Part shown: in pieces, positions 1-12,400 of the stretch
Position numbering within the stretch: the stretch's first letter is position 1
How the letters are laid out: the number at the start of each line of letters is the position of its first letter
DNA from: Rugalucina vietnamica
Lineage: Eukaryota; Mollusca; Bivalvia; Lucinida; Lucinidae
NCBI GenBank assembly: GCA_964017185.1
Contig: OZ024870.1
Location: 29,039,621-29,103,620, forward strand
DNA length: 64,000 nt
Reading direction: 5' to 3'
Made by a program: the position numbers and the translations under genes
The notes under the pieces: generated by a model
The model's input: only the letters and a program-made list of their open reading frames with translations
The model's database searches: none
Told to the model about the DNA's origin: nothing

Positions 1-109
1 CACTCACCAAACATAATTCACACTTGCCAAAACAAAAAGTTGTTGAGATGTGTATAAAAACAAACAAACAAATATTATTAAAAGTCATTTTAGCATTATA
101 AACAAGTGC

Positions 110-1293
110 AAAAATCTTAGACAAAAAGGGACAGGTTGACACTTTTATACTAGATTTTGAAAAGGGATTTGATCCTCCTCCCCATGAACTCCTTAAAAGC
201 AAATTGATTAGCTATGGAATAGATGGAACAACATTTAATTGGATAAATGCTTTCTTTTGTTTCAGACAACAACTGGTAGTGGTAAATGGTATTAAATCGG
301 ATTGGGCTCCGGTTGTGGTGGGTGTCCCTCAGGGCACCGTTCACAGCCCCTCACTGTTTTCCTTGTATATAAATGACATCTCAGTTGACATCAAGTCTGA
401 AATAAGACTCTTTGCTGATGATTGTGTTTGATATCGTGAAATCAAGAATGAAGAGGATACATTGAAACTTCAGAGAGACATTGATCGTTTAGGCAGTTGG
501 GCTAGGAAATTGGGAATGAGATTTCAACCCGTCAAATGCAACATGATGCAGCTGACAAATAAATGGTCTAGTAAGATTCAGGCTAATTACTACACCCTTG
601 AGGGCACTGTACTGGAAAATGTTGAAAGACCTGTGTGTAACTATCAGAAACAATCTGAAATGGAATACTCATATTTCCAATGTTTGTACAAAGGCTAACA
701 GAACTCTCGGATTCTTAAGGAGAATTTTGTATTCTTGTCCCCCAGTTGTGAAAGAAGCAGCTTATAAAGTACTGGTGCGGCCGGTCTTGGAATATGGAAG
801 CTCAGTTTGGGACCCTCACACTCATGGCCTCCAGGAAGAACTGGAAAAGGTCCAAAATTGTGCGACAAGGTTTGTGACTGGAAATTATGTTTTTGAAACT
901 GGGAGCATGACTGGCATTTTGGGTTCTCTCATAAGAAAAGAAGGAAAGATAGTAGACGTATATTGCTATCCAAATGTCCAAAGGGTAAAGCAAGAATACC
1001 CACAGATGACCTTATCCCGAATAATAGGCATTGTAGAAATCAACACTCTTTGGCTTTTTAGATACCTTCAGCTAGCAAAGAAGCGTACAAAAATAGTTTC
1101 TTTCGACTGACTATAAGGGACTGGAACGACCTTCCTCATTCTCTGATCTCCTCTGCTGAAATGTTTGATGACTGTGTTCAAGTTTGCATCTCTTGTGAGA
1201 GCCAGGGACTAATTTCCCTCCTGGCGCACCCCCTGGTGAAGTATTGTCAATTTGGCGTATCACCAGTAAACCATTCAGATTCAGATTCAGACA
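110..1293 (+). pseudogene. LINE (CR1/Jockey-like) reverse transcriptase remnant, 5'-truncated
   Basis: Conceptual translation shows the order of a non-LTR reverse transcriptase: an ILDFEKGFD block near 150, GVPQGTV near 325, YINDI near 367, LFADDCV near 410 followed at once by a TGA, then a thumb-like region (NLKWNTHI near 655; LVRPVLEYGSSVWDP near 770) and a C-terminal TIRDWNDLP block near 1110. The frame breaks at least three times (stop at 429-431, shifts near 626 and 930), so it is dead. The 3' end is marked by GATTCAGATTCAGATTCAG at about 1275-1293, the short tandem tail seen on CR1-group LINEs. It lies upstream of the first visible exon of gene A, probably in an intron. The CR1/Jockey grouping is inferred from motifs. 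Confidence 0.85.
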
Positions 1294-1490
1294 GTAGCTT
1301 GAAATATCAGTCAAGGTAGCTATGTTTAATTTATCACTGTAAAATTAGTAGCAGATATCAGATTCTAAGGACGCTTCTTTTGATAATTTATTACAAGTCG
1401 GGATGATATCCACCAATATCAATGCTATTACCCTATCTCATTTTTAAGTGTTAAAAATTATAAAATTAATGATACTGTTTTGTATTTCAG

Positions 1491-1668
1491 ATTGAGAGAA
1501 TACAGAATCAAGCCCTGTATACACAATATGTCGCTAAACGTAAACAGATGAACCAGCAGAATCCAGATAATATGAAAAACGAGAGGATGTTGTGGCATGG
1601 AACTGCCATGGAGGCCGTCAACAGCATTAATAATAATGGGTTTAACAGAAGTTATTGTGGCAAAAATG
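1491..1668 (+). CDS. gene A exon: ART domain, LWHGT histidine motif
   Basis: 178-bp exon, phase 0 in and phase 1 out, preceded by TTTCAG and followed by GTAAGA. It encodes the helix-rich part of the ART fold with the charged stretch AKRKQMNQQN, then the catalytic histidine in RMLWHGTA and the strand/turn NNNGFNRSYCGKN. It has exactly the same length and phases as the gene B exon at 20288-20465 and differs at only a few residues. Intact. Confidence 0.9.
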
Positions 1669-3283
1669 GTAAGAAAGTGAACCTGGTTTCAAGATTGTGA
1701 AATTTTTTGATGCTTAAATCAGCTTGGCTTGAAATGTTGCGTGTTCATTAATATGGAGATTTACAGGAAATATCATTTATTCACACATATGCCATGCCTG
1801 AGGCTTGAACTCACACAAAACTAATTAGCTGGAAGGGGATCAAATAATTAAAGGTGGTAATGAAAATCAGTGACCTTTTTATATTCGGCTATGGGGCCAC
1901 CATGGAAATTCTATTGTAGTTTAAATATCTTACTCAGCTGATGTTTTGTAAATGTTTTGACCTCAAGATGGTTTGCCCCTGACAGTGGCTATATGTTTTA
2001 ATTGGAATACATAATAGGTTTCAGGTGAACATTTATGGGACTACTGACCCTTTTATTGACTTTGAGACTGGTTTCAATGAATTTGAAAAGTGGACATAAA
2101 CCTAATACTGCATTTACACTATGTTCCCGCCGGCCCTGGCAGCCCTGTTTGCTCGAAACGTAGCGTGCCATGGAATTTTGGTCATATATTTCTCTGTTTT
2201 CAAGATCTATTACGTCTTGTTAAGTTTTCTTACGTTGTATTACGATATCCGTAACAAGCCGTGGTAGTGATAAACCGGTGTGTCACAGAGCCGCTAAGGT
2301 ATGTTACGGTTATCCACAATCACGATTATTAGCACGTCGTTCTATTACGGCCTGTTACTGTCTTATGCGGTCAGTTGCGTTTTGACCAAGGCATAACACG
2401 TTTTTTCGTTCTGTCAAGGTCAGCTACAGACGCAACGTAGACACCATACAATTTAAAGCACTTTTGTGCCTTTTGTATACGAATAAGTCATTTGAAATAA
2501 TCACAATCACGCTCCTCAACAACCGACTGCAGAGTTGATTGAGAAAGTTCGGGATTGTATTTCTTCTTCATTGGCATAGTAGTGTATTGTTCACTATAGT
2601 GACTGCTCCAATATAAAGGAGCTTGTGATCAAACGCAGTTGAACGTGGAAGATCTGTAGCTTGCCGGTCTATTCACTAGCTTCCTGTTGCACTACAGACC
2701 ACCTTCAAGTTTTGCTACGTACTGTTACTTTCTGTCAGGGTGTGTTACGTTCAGCCCGTTATATCACGGCCCATTACGTTTTTCATTTCAGCCGTGACTG
2801 CCGTGGCAGATTTTTAAACTGTCAAAAAATTTGCCATGGTGTCCACGGTTATCACGGCCTGCTACATTTGCCTATCCCATTCCCCTGCATTGCCTCACGT
2901 TTATCCCGTTTTGATCACGGTTGTCTGAAACGTGGCCGCCATGACCACTGGGAATATAGTGTAAACGCAGTATAAGGAAGAAATGGTAAATTGCTTTGTG
3001 TTTTTCAGCCACTGTCTTGGGAAATGGTGTATACTTTGCTGTCAACACCCAATACTCTGACCAAGATACATATACCCCAAAGGATTCTAATGGCCATAAA
3101 AGGATGTACAGGTGTCTTGTTCTGACAGGGGACTATTGTAATGGGAACCCTAGATTGAGAGTCCCTCCCGTCAAGCAGGGTCATATATTGTATGACTCTG
3201 TGACAAATTACGGCGATCCCACAATGTTTGTAATATTTCATGACTGTCAGGCATACCCTGAGCATATTATTACATACCAGTAA
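1491..3283 (+). CDS. gene A: PARP14-like ADP-ribosyltransferase, C-terminal part only
   Basis: Two exons, 1491-1668 and 3009-3283, join in phase 1 (GT at 1669, AG at 3007-3008) to give the back two thirds of an ART catalytic domain, about 150 residues ending in a TAA stop. The domain transfers ADP-ribose from NAD+ to target residues. LWHGT carries the NAD-binding histidine, GVYFA the tyrosine, and the final strand YPEHIITYQ has isoleucine where PARP1 has its catalytic glutamate, so mono-ADP-ribosylation is expected. Earlier exons (front of the ART domain, WWE, KH-like, any macro domains) lie left of the window or were displaced by the LINE at 110-1293. The exons are close relatives of the gene B exons at 20288 and 30036. 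The reading frame is intact; expression cannot be judged. Confidence 0.85.
2106..2972. mobile_element. Harbinger-type MITE in gene A intron, with 3-bp target duplication
   Basis: The left end TACTGCATTTACACTATG and the right end, read on the other strand, TACTGCGTTTACACTATA are near-identical terminal inverted repeats of about 22-24 bp. The 867-bp element is flanked by TAA on both sides (2103-2105, 2973-2975). The gene B paralogue at about 29990 is an empty site (CATAAATCTAGGAAAG). A 3-bp TAA duplication fits PIF/Harbinger. The interior is unusually rich in TTACG/CACGG words and carries no transposase. The open frame at 2661-2975 is chance. Confidence 0.8.
3009..3283 (+). CDS. gene A terminal exon: ART domain, GVYFA tyrosine and C-terminal strand
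   Basis: 275-bp last exon, phase 1 in. GNGVYFAVNTQYSDQ carries the NAD-stacking tyrosine. HKRMYRCLVLTGDY forms the central strand, GHILYDSVTN the strand that approaches the active site, and YPEHIITYQ the end of the domain with Ile at the third triad position. The stop TAA is at 3281-3283. No poly(A) signal close downstream is obvious. Confidence 0.9.
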
Positions 3284-4169
3284 GACAGTTGTGAGTGTTA
3301 ACGTTTAAAATGTTATATCAGTGTAGTGCCAATAATGTATGGAGTGTCTCGCCCTAGGACAAGGTAGGGTTTAAACACTAGACCAAACATAGCATTTATA
3401 TCTGCATTTTGAGTTTTATACTCTAGCACTATGCTTCACCTATGAACATTGAAACAAATTGTGACTAGATATAAAAATGTTTATCGTATGTCTTTGTTGT
3501 GTATCAGTAAAAAAAATGTATGAGCCCTGTTATAGCTTTATTTTGACCTCAGATGCCTTAAAAGATAGATGAAGTAGCATGTGATAGGTGTATCAGTGCG
3601 AAATGCCTTAAGTTTTCCGTTACACTTCAGTTGCATGCTTAGTAAGTACTGTTACAATCTGAATATCCTTTCACGCGCTACTAAGTAGACTCATCGATCT
3701 TTTGACGCTCCTGAGGTCAAAATCGAGCTATACATTATTTTTGTGGGCGAAACATGTCATGATGATATCCATTACTACTAGATCTATGCATTTTTTTCAC
3801 CATTCAGTTAGTTTGTTCTCAATAGTTTTGCATCTTTTAGTCCATATTGGTTTTTAGCAGGTTTTATCATAATGGCACTTGAATAACTGTCAGTTGTCCA
3901 TTTGTTTTGATTTTTGTCATTTTTGAAGAAACATTTTAAGCGATTACACACTTTACATATGAAACAGACTGATTGATCCTTTTAACTGTTAATGTCATTG
4001 AAACATGAAAAAGTCTTACTGAGGGTTCAGTGATCAATGAAGAAAAAAGACAATGTTATTTCTGTAGCGTGATTTATTTACGATTAATGCATGATGTTTG
4101 AAAGGGCAGATTGTGATGTTGTAATGAATTAATTCATGGCAAGACAGCTCGAGAGAATTTATTACTAAT

Positions 4170-4354
4170 TGAGCAGCTGGACCTGTTCAGGGTTTCCAAC
4201 CAGGTCTGATACAAATCAGCCTGTATAGTCATAGAGGTAGAAGCTTGAAACTTTGGATTTAAGAAGAAGAGAAATTGTACCATCTGTTTAGGGAAAACAT
4301 AGGCGCTGATCAGCAGTGCAGTTACTTTGCTTTCACATATGTGTGACACAGCTC
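4170..4354. mobile_element. old copy of GAGCC hairpin MITE, shared by both duplicated spacers
   Basis: Contains family blocks GGTTTCCAACCAGG, TAGAAGCTTGAAA and GATTTAAGAAGAAGAG in the usual order, ending near GACACAGCTC. The matching position in the other spacer, 33434-33655, holds the same remnant, so the insertion predates the duplication. Both copies are more decayed than those further right. Confidence 0.65.
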
Positions 4355-4650
4355 ATTTGTATCTTTCCAACAATATTATTCATAAAGCAAAGATTATCAA
4401 AAAAGTGCAAAATTATTTTGATCCAAACAGAATTGATGTTTCAAGATCGCAATGTTTTCAATATACATTTTCTGGGTCAACAGAACGTTTTACTTTTTGT
4501 CTTTAAAGTCATCTCTTTTGCACACTTATTGTGAATCAAATTTTGTTTGTTTTTACATGTCATACAATGATTTTGTTAGGTTCAATAGTAGAAACAATTA
4601 TGTTTTGTTACAGCCCTGCATAATGAAGTTTTAGTGGGGTATACTGTTTT

Positions 4651-4845
4651 TAGCGCGTCTGCGACATTTCGTCGAAAATGTCCCCATGCCCAGACCTTTA
4701 CCCTAACCCTAGTGGTTGGTGGCTCAAAATGTGGACCTATAGGCTAGTCTTCTATGGAATTTAAATCTCAAATTTTTGTGGTGAATATTTTTGAAGTTAC
4801 AACATTTTTGACAAAACACATTTTCGACGAAATTTCATGCATCGG
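4651..4845. mobile_element. small MITE-like insertion with TTTCGTCGAAAATG inverted repeats
   Basis: ATTTCGTCGAAAATGT near 4666-4681 is repeated inverted near 4819-4834. The flanking sequence (GGTATACTGTTTT ... TTTTCAGCATGT) is continuous in the paralogous spacer at about 33925-33955, which lacks the element. The family is unknown. Confidence 0.55.
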
Positions 4846-5170
4846 TTTTCAGCATGTATGCAAATCTGTGATTCCATCAACATTTGGACATATTTGCTGA
4901 ATATGGTAAGTAGCTTTTGTCCGATTTTTTTTTTTTTTTTTTTCAAATTTTTACCACACTCACACCAGCACATGTGCTGTAGGAATTAAGGGGCCAAAGG
5001 ATCAGAATTGCAAGAGTTATGAGTCTTTTAAGTCTACATATGATATGTTTGCCATTGTGCTGAAAGTGCATACTTTGTGAAATCAACTCCTTGTTCCGCT
5101 TTCATTGTTTCATGATTAAATATTCATTGTTATCATATGCTGGTATATGAAATGTATTATAGTATCCTTG

Positions 5171-8100
5171 AGTGTTCTAAGTTCATGGACCTAAGAAGTC
5201 AAAGACAGCTTCTACAATCTTCAATGAAAAGACAGTGTAATTTTCTACCTTAGCAAGAGTATTTATTCATTTCTTCTTTTTCTAAAACAACCTTGATGTT
5301 TAAAAAAGGCAAAAAACTTCATTAAAATACTTTGTTTACAAACATGTACTGCAACATGGGTGGCCATTTTGGAATATCCTAAGTCCGTGACATCACTTGT
5401 TTAGAAATTCCTGCCATTAAATTAGGCCACAGAAATCAATTAAGTCAAGTCAAGTCAAGTATCGTTTATTTGTGTCTCACCAGTGTATACATTAAAACAT
5501 ATCTTACATATAAAACTCACATAAACATATACGACTGCCATTCTAAAAGAATTGCGAGAGACAATAAGAGTTACAGATTTCAAGTATATACAGTTTAAAA
5601 GCTATATACACATGAAATGACATATAAACATATGGGCCCTGCCCAGAGAAAAACTGTCTTAGGACTAAGCCTTTACTAAATTTTGATCATCACCAGCACA
5701 CACCACTGGTGGAATGCCAAGACAGACCTTCTCAAGTCATAGCACATATGCACATAGAACATTAAAAACACAGACTCATAAAACACAAAAGAAATAAAAA
5801 ATCTCTTAAGTTTGTGCTGGTGGGTATGAAACTACATGTACATACGCACCACACACAGAGACTATTTGGCTTCAACTTTTTACATAAAAAGCAGTAATGC
5901 AGAAGGGTTTTGGCAGGAGACTATACAAAAAGTTGAAAATAATTTTCTGGAATAAGCTTCACATACTAGTACGACTTAGAAAATTCCTTCTTCGTTCGAG
6001 TATCAGTGTACAAACCTTAGCACTCGATCTAACTATTTGTGAATCAGACAAAAGAAAACACATCTTTTGAATGTCACTGAGGCCCTCAAAATCAGGGTTG
6101 ATCAATACAGCTTCGCGTATTAAACTCAGCCTTAAATCCTCATATATAGGGCATACCATCAAAACATGTTCCTCATCTTCGATGCAAGAGGCACAATGGA
6201 AGCAAACCCATTCGCTCAAGTCCAAATTTTGGTAGCGGCCTGTTTCAACTTTGATAGGGGCTGTTCCTGACCGAAACTTAGCTAGAGATCCTCTGTGCTT
6301 TCTAGACAATATGTCTAGACAATAAGATTCAACATGAAAATCACTTTTCATCTGTCTATATGTACGAAGTTTGTTTCCACCAGTGCCTCTACGAGAAGAG
6401 GTCCGATTTAAATTGCCGTGCCATTTCTCAACAAAGTTTTCATAAACTCTATTGACAATCAAAGAACATATGGAACTTGACTCTACAGGATATGTAATTT
6501 GGTAGCTATCCTGATCATTATACTTTTGGAATTGCTTCTTTACTTTAAAATTCCAGTTTTTGCAAGAGTTGGAACTTTTTAGATCACACCACTTAAATAC
6601 TTTCTTGTTTAATCGATTATCATCCATATTCACCAAACGGCACCAATGATTTAAAACAGACTTCCATAACCTGCACTCCATTGGGTACCATGCAGTGTCG
6701 CCATTCACAGCAGCCACTGGAGTGTATTTACCAACATTTAGGAAATACCTAGCAGCTCTATTTTGCACCGCCTGAATACAACTAAAAGATTCTGTACCCC
6801 ATATTGGGGTGCCATACATAATTACTGGACAGACAATACTCTCATATAACTTATAAAAGACATTACATGGTAACCCACCAAATGACTTTGCTTTAGCTAT
6901 AATGAGACCTAATGCTCTATTTGCAGATTTAGCTACTGCTGCTGCTGTTTTTGAGAAGTCTAAAAATTCAGTTAAAATGAGACCTAAATATTTATAAGAC
7001 TCTACCACATCCAGGGTTATATCACCAACTTTAAAAACTACATCTGAACGGGAAATTGATGGTGTTCGGAAGTGAACTATGTTTGATTTTGATCCATTTA
7101 TCACCATTCCATTCAGCTTACACCATATACTCAATGTGTTCAGTAGCACTTGCAAATCTTCCGGGTTTTCGGCCAAAAGTACAATGTCATCAGCAAATAA
7201 TAAAATGTTTACCTCATCCTCTCCGCAAGTCACACCTATACCTGTATTTCTCATTTTCAAGGCAAGATCATTGATAAAAAAGCTGAATAGGACTGGAGAT
7301 AATGGACAACCTTGCTTCAAACCACATTTTACTGCAAACCAGTCAGTACTGAAACCATTTACTCTTACTGAGCAAATAACCTTATCATAAAGCCCTTTAA
7401 TGGCTGCAAATAATTTATCTTTCAGACCAATACTTTGTAATTTATGCCACAAAATATCTCTATTCACAGTATCAAATGCCTTTTGAAAATCTATGAAGGC
7501 ACAATAAGTTTGCTTTCTTGCTTTTTTCCTGGTTTCAATAATGCTGGTTAAAGTACTCAAATGATCTAATGTACTCCTTTTTTTCCTAAATCCATTCTGT
7601 TCATCAACAATAATATTATGCTGTTCATTCCAGCTAATTAACCTTTCATTCAAAATTGAACAATATACTTTATATGTCACAGGTGCTAGAGTAATACCTC
7701 TATATGAGAGTGGATCCCTAGAATCACTGGTAGAGGCTTTTGGAATTGGATTTATAATACCTTTCGACCATGCCTCTGGAATTTTTCCTGTATTAAAACA
7801 TGTGTTAAAAACTTATGCAAAAGTTCAATTACTTTGGCATTTTTCAAGACCTCACCAGGAATCTCATCCACCCCAGAGGCTTTATTTGACTTCAACTGCA
7901 AGATAGCTCGACAAACTTCCTCGAGAGTGATTGGACAGCAGAAATCGCTTACATCAGAAAAAGTCTGATTACCATGTACATTATCAAAATCTTGAGCATC
8001 TATCTCAAAATCATTCAATATGCTAGATGATGACTGTACATTATACATTTTCTCAAAATCCTGCTTCCACTTTTGTAATACAGTATTTGGATCTGAACTA

Positions 8101-8885
8101 ATGGAGCCTTCCTTCGTATTGACTTCGAAAGGAATTTTTGGTTCCTATTATCAGCTACATTGTACACCAGTGCGACCTATTGTTTTCCAAAACTCTCGAG
8201 GATTTGTGTCTAAGCTACTGACCATATTGGGTTGCTGAAAATTCTGAAGGCACAACAAAATTATTACACTGGGAAAAAACTCTGAAATTAAAACAAATTT
8301 GGGAAAAAAGCAAGATGAGTGCATCATCAACTGTATCTCAGTAGTCAATTTTAGGTTTTTATCCTAAGGGCCATTTCTTTTTAAAAAGACCAAGACATAG
8401 CAATAATTTCATACAAAGCCTGACTAAATATGAAAAGTTAGACTTTGACAAGTTAAACAAAGCAAAAAAAATTCTACCAAATTTATTTCAAATACCATTA
8501 AAATGCATTAACATTTATTCCAAAAAATAAACACAGTCTTAGGTAAACAGGTAAGCACCCCCAAGTTACATCTAACAGATGAAAATAATATCTTTGGCCT
8601 TTATTTTCCTGAAAATCACAAACTGCAGACATTTGTTGGATCGATGACAGTAGCTTTTTGGCATTGAAAGAGGTACCAAATTTGGGAATAAGAAAAATTC
8701 AACATTCTGTCACCTTTGCAAAATAAATGCATGTGCTGGTCTTATCTAAATCAGAATATCATCACTGTGATTAAAAAAGAAGCAAATTGACCCTTGGGAA
8801 CATTTTGGCGCCTTTCCAGTGATTGCACAAGCAGACATGTGTCAAAGAGGCTCATGAATAATGACCCCACGAACTTGGAATATTC
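5171..8885. mobile_element. possible host DNA transposon carrying the nested LINE
   Basis: About 3.7 kb here is absent from spacer copy 2, where GAAATGTATCC runs straight into TTTTAGATTGAATG. The ends show weak inverted similarity: TTCTAAGTTCATGGACC near 5174 against TTCCAAGTTCGTGGGGTC read on the - strand near 8885. It may be one transposon into which the LINE at 5439-8340 was inserted, or two independent insertions. No transposase was recognised. Confidence 0.35.
5439..8340 (-). pseudogene. LINE reverse transcriptase, 5'-truncated and frameshifted
   Basis: The long open frame at 5959-7680 (573 codons) encodes reverse transcriptase motifs FIDFQKAFDTV, GLKQGCPLSPVLFSF, ILLFADDIVLLAE and YKYLGLIL, then a long C-terminal domain with a CFHC-x(7)-HVLMVC zinc-knuckle-like motif near its end. 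The frame stays open upstream without Met to about 7806, where a one-base shift moves it to the frame at 7752-8048 (NKASGVDEIPGEVLK). PREFWKTIGRTGV near 8175-8215 is the linker before the RT. The apurinic endonuclease part is missing, so this is a typical 5' truncation. The 3' end on the - strand finishes in a TTGAC tandem tail (plus-strand AAGTCAAGTCAAGTCAAGT near 5440). It is absent from the paralogous spacer, hence younger than the duplication. Confidence 0.85.
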
Positions 8886-9445
8886 ACGGATTCAACGATG
8901 TTTTTTTTAGATTGAATGATAAATATTTGTGTTTCTGTTAAGTGTAGTTCTTCATAATGCAATGGGGTTTCCAGAATTGCATGGAAAGTGCTATATAAGC
9001 ATATTGCTTTACAAGTTATACAATTTGCAACAAAAATTCCAGTGCTTAATTAGATTGATGGAAAATAAGCACTTGATGCGGGATGTACAAAGTAAGGATA
9101 GAGGGACCAGGAATCTGAGCAATTAAATTTAATGTCCCAACAAAGAAAGATACAAGGCAGGAAAGAAAACTTCACAAAAAGGGTTAACTGCACTTGTATT
9201 TTCAAGACTTTTTATTGTTTACAAATGTTAGAAGCAGAGTATCAGATACAATCAAACCCAAAGTTGTTATTTTTATACTCAAGAATATAAAATAAAGTTT
9301 TTTCACAATTTGTATTACTTATTACAGTTTTTTACATGTGTCAGTGATGGTACATGTATTTGCAATAACAAAGCTTTCATAGCATACAGTTCATATTTTT
9401 GTGGAGGTCATTTGGTAAAAAATACACTCGGTTGAATATAATAAT
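8341..9445. other. spacer copy 1 continued; no gene seen
   Basis: 8341-8905 is AT-rich DNA missing from spacer copy 2. From about 8908 the sequence again matches copy 2 (34255-35080: TTTTAGATTGAATGATAAA, then GGGACCAGGAAT, CAAACCCAAAGTTGTTATTT and CTCAAGAATATAAAATAA). The small frame at 8929-9126 is not kept in the paralogue and is probably chance. Confidence 0.55.
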
Positions 9446-12400
9446 CCTTACGAAATTTTCTTAGAAGTGAGACTTATATGTCACATGTATGTGGCTTATA
9501 AGTTTCAGACTTGTTAAACTTGTATGTCAGTTGTTGGGTATTTATATGCAAATGAGCTGCCACATACAAGTTTTGTATGCAAATGAGCAGGCAGCTAGGA
9601 TATCATTTCCATTCACATATAAGTCACTTATAAGTGGCATATAAGCCACTTACATCTCACTTGTATGTGACTTATAAGCCACTTGTAAGTCTCTCACATA
9701 CATCTACTTGTATGTCACTTATAAGCCACTTTTAAGTCTCCCACATACATCTACTTGTATGTTACTTATAAGCCACTTGTAAGTCTCGCACATACAACTT
9801 GAAAGGTCAGAGGTTAGCATAGCATAAAGTAGGTCAACAGGTAACAACCAAAATTTGAATTTGAATTCACAAAAAATTACTATGCTCAATCATATTCTAA
9901 AGATTACAGCAAAAGGGGTAAACTATTGCTTCATATTTAACACTGGCGGTTACCTAGGATGAACTATCCATAATAATAATAAAATGTCCATGATAATAAT
10001 TAAAAAAAAACAAAAAAACTTGTTGTCTTAGGTATTTAAAGTGCATATTTATGTAAAGTTGCAAATTTGAATCATTCACAGTTTTGTAAATATAATTGTT
10101 CAAGTCATCCACTTTTTAGCTCACCTGAGCCGAAGGCTCACAAGGTGAGCTTATAGGATGGCCATGATCCGGCGTCCGTCCGTCCGTCGTCCGTCCGTCC
10201 GTCGGCGTCCACAATTTCAAAGATCTTCTTCTCTGAAACCGCTTGGCCGAACTAGTTGAAATTTTATGTGGAGCCTCCTTGGGTAGTGGCATTTCAAGTT
10301 TGATCGCGAAATCCAGGTCACATGACCAAGATGGCCGCCACGCCCATATATGGTAAAAACACTTCAAAAATCTTCTTCTCCAGAACCGGTGGGCCGATTA
10401 CCACGAAACTTGGTATGTAGCATCGGGGACTTCAGCCCATCATAGTTTGATAAAATGATGACCCTTGGATGACCTTGACCTATTTTACGGCAAGGTCAAA
10501 TTTGGAAACATAGGCTTTTACATGGGAAAAAGTGAAAACTATGGATTTTTTGAAAACTATTGCAGCCTGAGGCCTGAAAAGTGGTAGATGCAAACAACTA
10601 ATGGAGCAGATGAAGGTATGTGATTAATATAGGTCAAGGTCATCTCTTGACCTTGGCCAGTCTGTTGTCCATACACACTTTTCAAAGATCTTCTTCTCTG
10701 AAACTGCTTGGCCAATCAAAGTGAAATTTTATGTGGAGCCTCCTTGGGTAGTGGCATTTCAAGTTTGATCGCGAAATCCAGGTCACATGACCAAGATGGC
10801 CGCCACGCCCATATATGGTAAAAACCCTTCAAAAATCTTCTTCTCCAGAACCGGTGGGCCGATTACCACGAAACTTGGTATGTAGCATCGGGGACTTCAG
10901 CCCATCATAGTTTGATAAAATGATGACCCTTGGATGACCTTGACCTATTTTACGGCAAGGTCAAATTTGGAAACATAGGCTTTTACATAGGAAAAAGTGA
11001 AAACTATGGATTTTTTGTAAACTATTGCAGCCTGAGGCCTGAAAAGTGGTAGATGCAAACAACTAATGGAGTAGATGAAGGTATGTGATTAATATAGGTC
11101 AAGGTCATCTCTTGACCTTGGCCAGTCTGTTGTCCATACTCACTTTACAAAGATCTTCTTCTCTGAAACTGCTCTGCCAATCAAAGTGAAATTTTATGTG
11201 GAGCATCCATGGGTAGGGGAGACGAAAGTTTGATCGCGAAATCCAGGTCACATGACAAAGATGGCCACCACGCCCATATATGGTAAAAACCATTCAAAAA
11301 TCTTCTTTTCCAGAACCGGTGGGCCGATTTCCACAAAACTTGGTATGTAGCATCAAGGACCTCAGCCCATCATAGTTTGATAAAATGATGACCCTTGGAT
11401 GACCTTGACCTATTTTACGGCAAGGTCAAATTTGGAAACATAGGCTTTTACATAGGAAAAAGTAAAAACTATGGAATTTTTTGAAAACTGTTGCAGCCTG
11501 AGGCCTGAAAAGTGGTAGATGCAAACAACTAATGGAGTAGATGAAGGTATGTGATTAATATAGGTCAAGGTCATCTCTTGACCTTGGCCAGTCTGTTGTC
11601 CATACACAGTTTTCAAAGATCTTCTTCTCTGAAACTGTGCGGCCAATCAAAGTGAAATTTTATGTCGAGCATCCATGGGTAGGGGAGACGAAAGTTTGAT
11701 CGCGAAATCCAGGTCACATGACCAAGATGGCCGCCACGCCCATATATGGTTAAAACCACTCAAAAATCTTCTTCTCCAGAACCGGTGGGCCGATTTCCAC
11801 AAAAATTTGTATGTAGCATCGGGGACCTCAGCCCATCATAGTTTGATAAAATGATGACCCTTGGATGACCCTGGCCTATTTTACGGCAAGGTCAAATTTG
11901 GAAACATAGGCTTTTACATAGGAAGAAGTGAAAACTATGGATTTTTTGAAAACTATTGCAGCCTGAGGCCTGAAAAGTGGTAGATGCTAACAACTAATGG
12001 AGTAGATGAAGGTATGTGATTAATATAGGTCAAGGTCATCTCTTGGCCTTGGCCAGTCTGTTGTCCATACACACTTTTCAAAGATCTGCTTGGCAAATCA
12101 AAGTGAAATTTTATGTGGAGCATCCATGGGTAGGGGAGACGAAAGTTTGATCGCGAAATCCAGGTCATATGACCAAGATGGCCGCCACGCCCATATATGG
12201 TAAAAACCTTTCAAAAATCTTCTTCTCCAGAACCGGAAGGCCAATTTTCATGAAACTTGGTATGTAGCATTTGGGACTCCAGCCCATCATAGTTTGTTGA
12301 AATGATGACCCTATGATGACCTTGACCTATTTTACGGCAAGGTCAATTTTGGAAACATAGGCTTTCACATGGGAAAAGGCGAAAACAAACTGTTGCAGCC

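Larger units (their letters stand above)
3284..5160 (+). other. spacer between genes A and B, copy 1; no gene seen
   Basis: AT-rich unique-looking DNA. Most of it aligns in order with 30314-34235 downstream of gene B, so it is part of the segmental duplication and not coding. It contains a degenerate hairpin MITE (4170-4354) and a small insertion (about 4651-4845). Short open frames here are not conserved in the paralogous copy. A promoter or 5' exon for gene B could lie in it or further right, but I cannot point to one. Confidence 0.6.

Noticed and set aside
2661-2975. Open frame of 104 codons on the + strand
   Set aside because: Lies inside the Harbinger-type MITE, runs into its right end and shows no domain.
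3005-3265. Minus-strand frame over the gene A last exon
   Set aside because: Shadow of the ART exon; the same effect occurs over gene C at 43794-44032.
4699-4711. CCCTAACCCTA, telomere-like
   Set aside because: Fewer than two full units inside a MITE-like insertion; no array.
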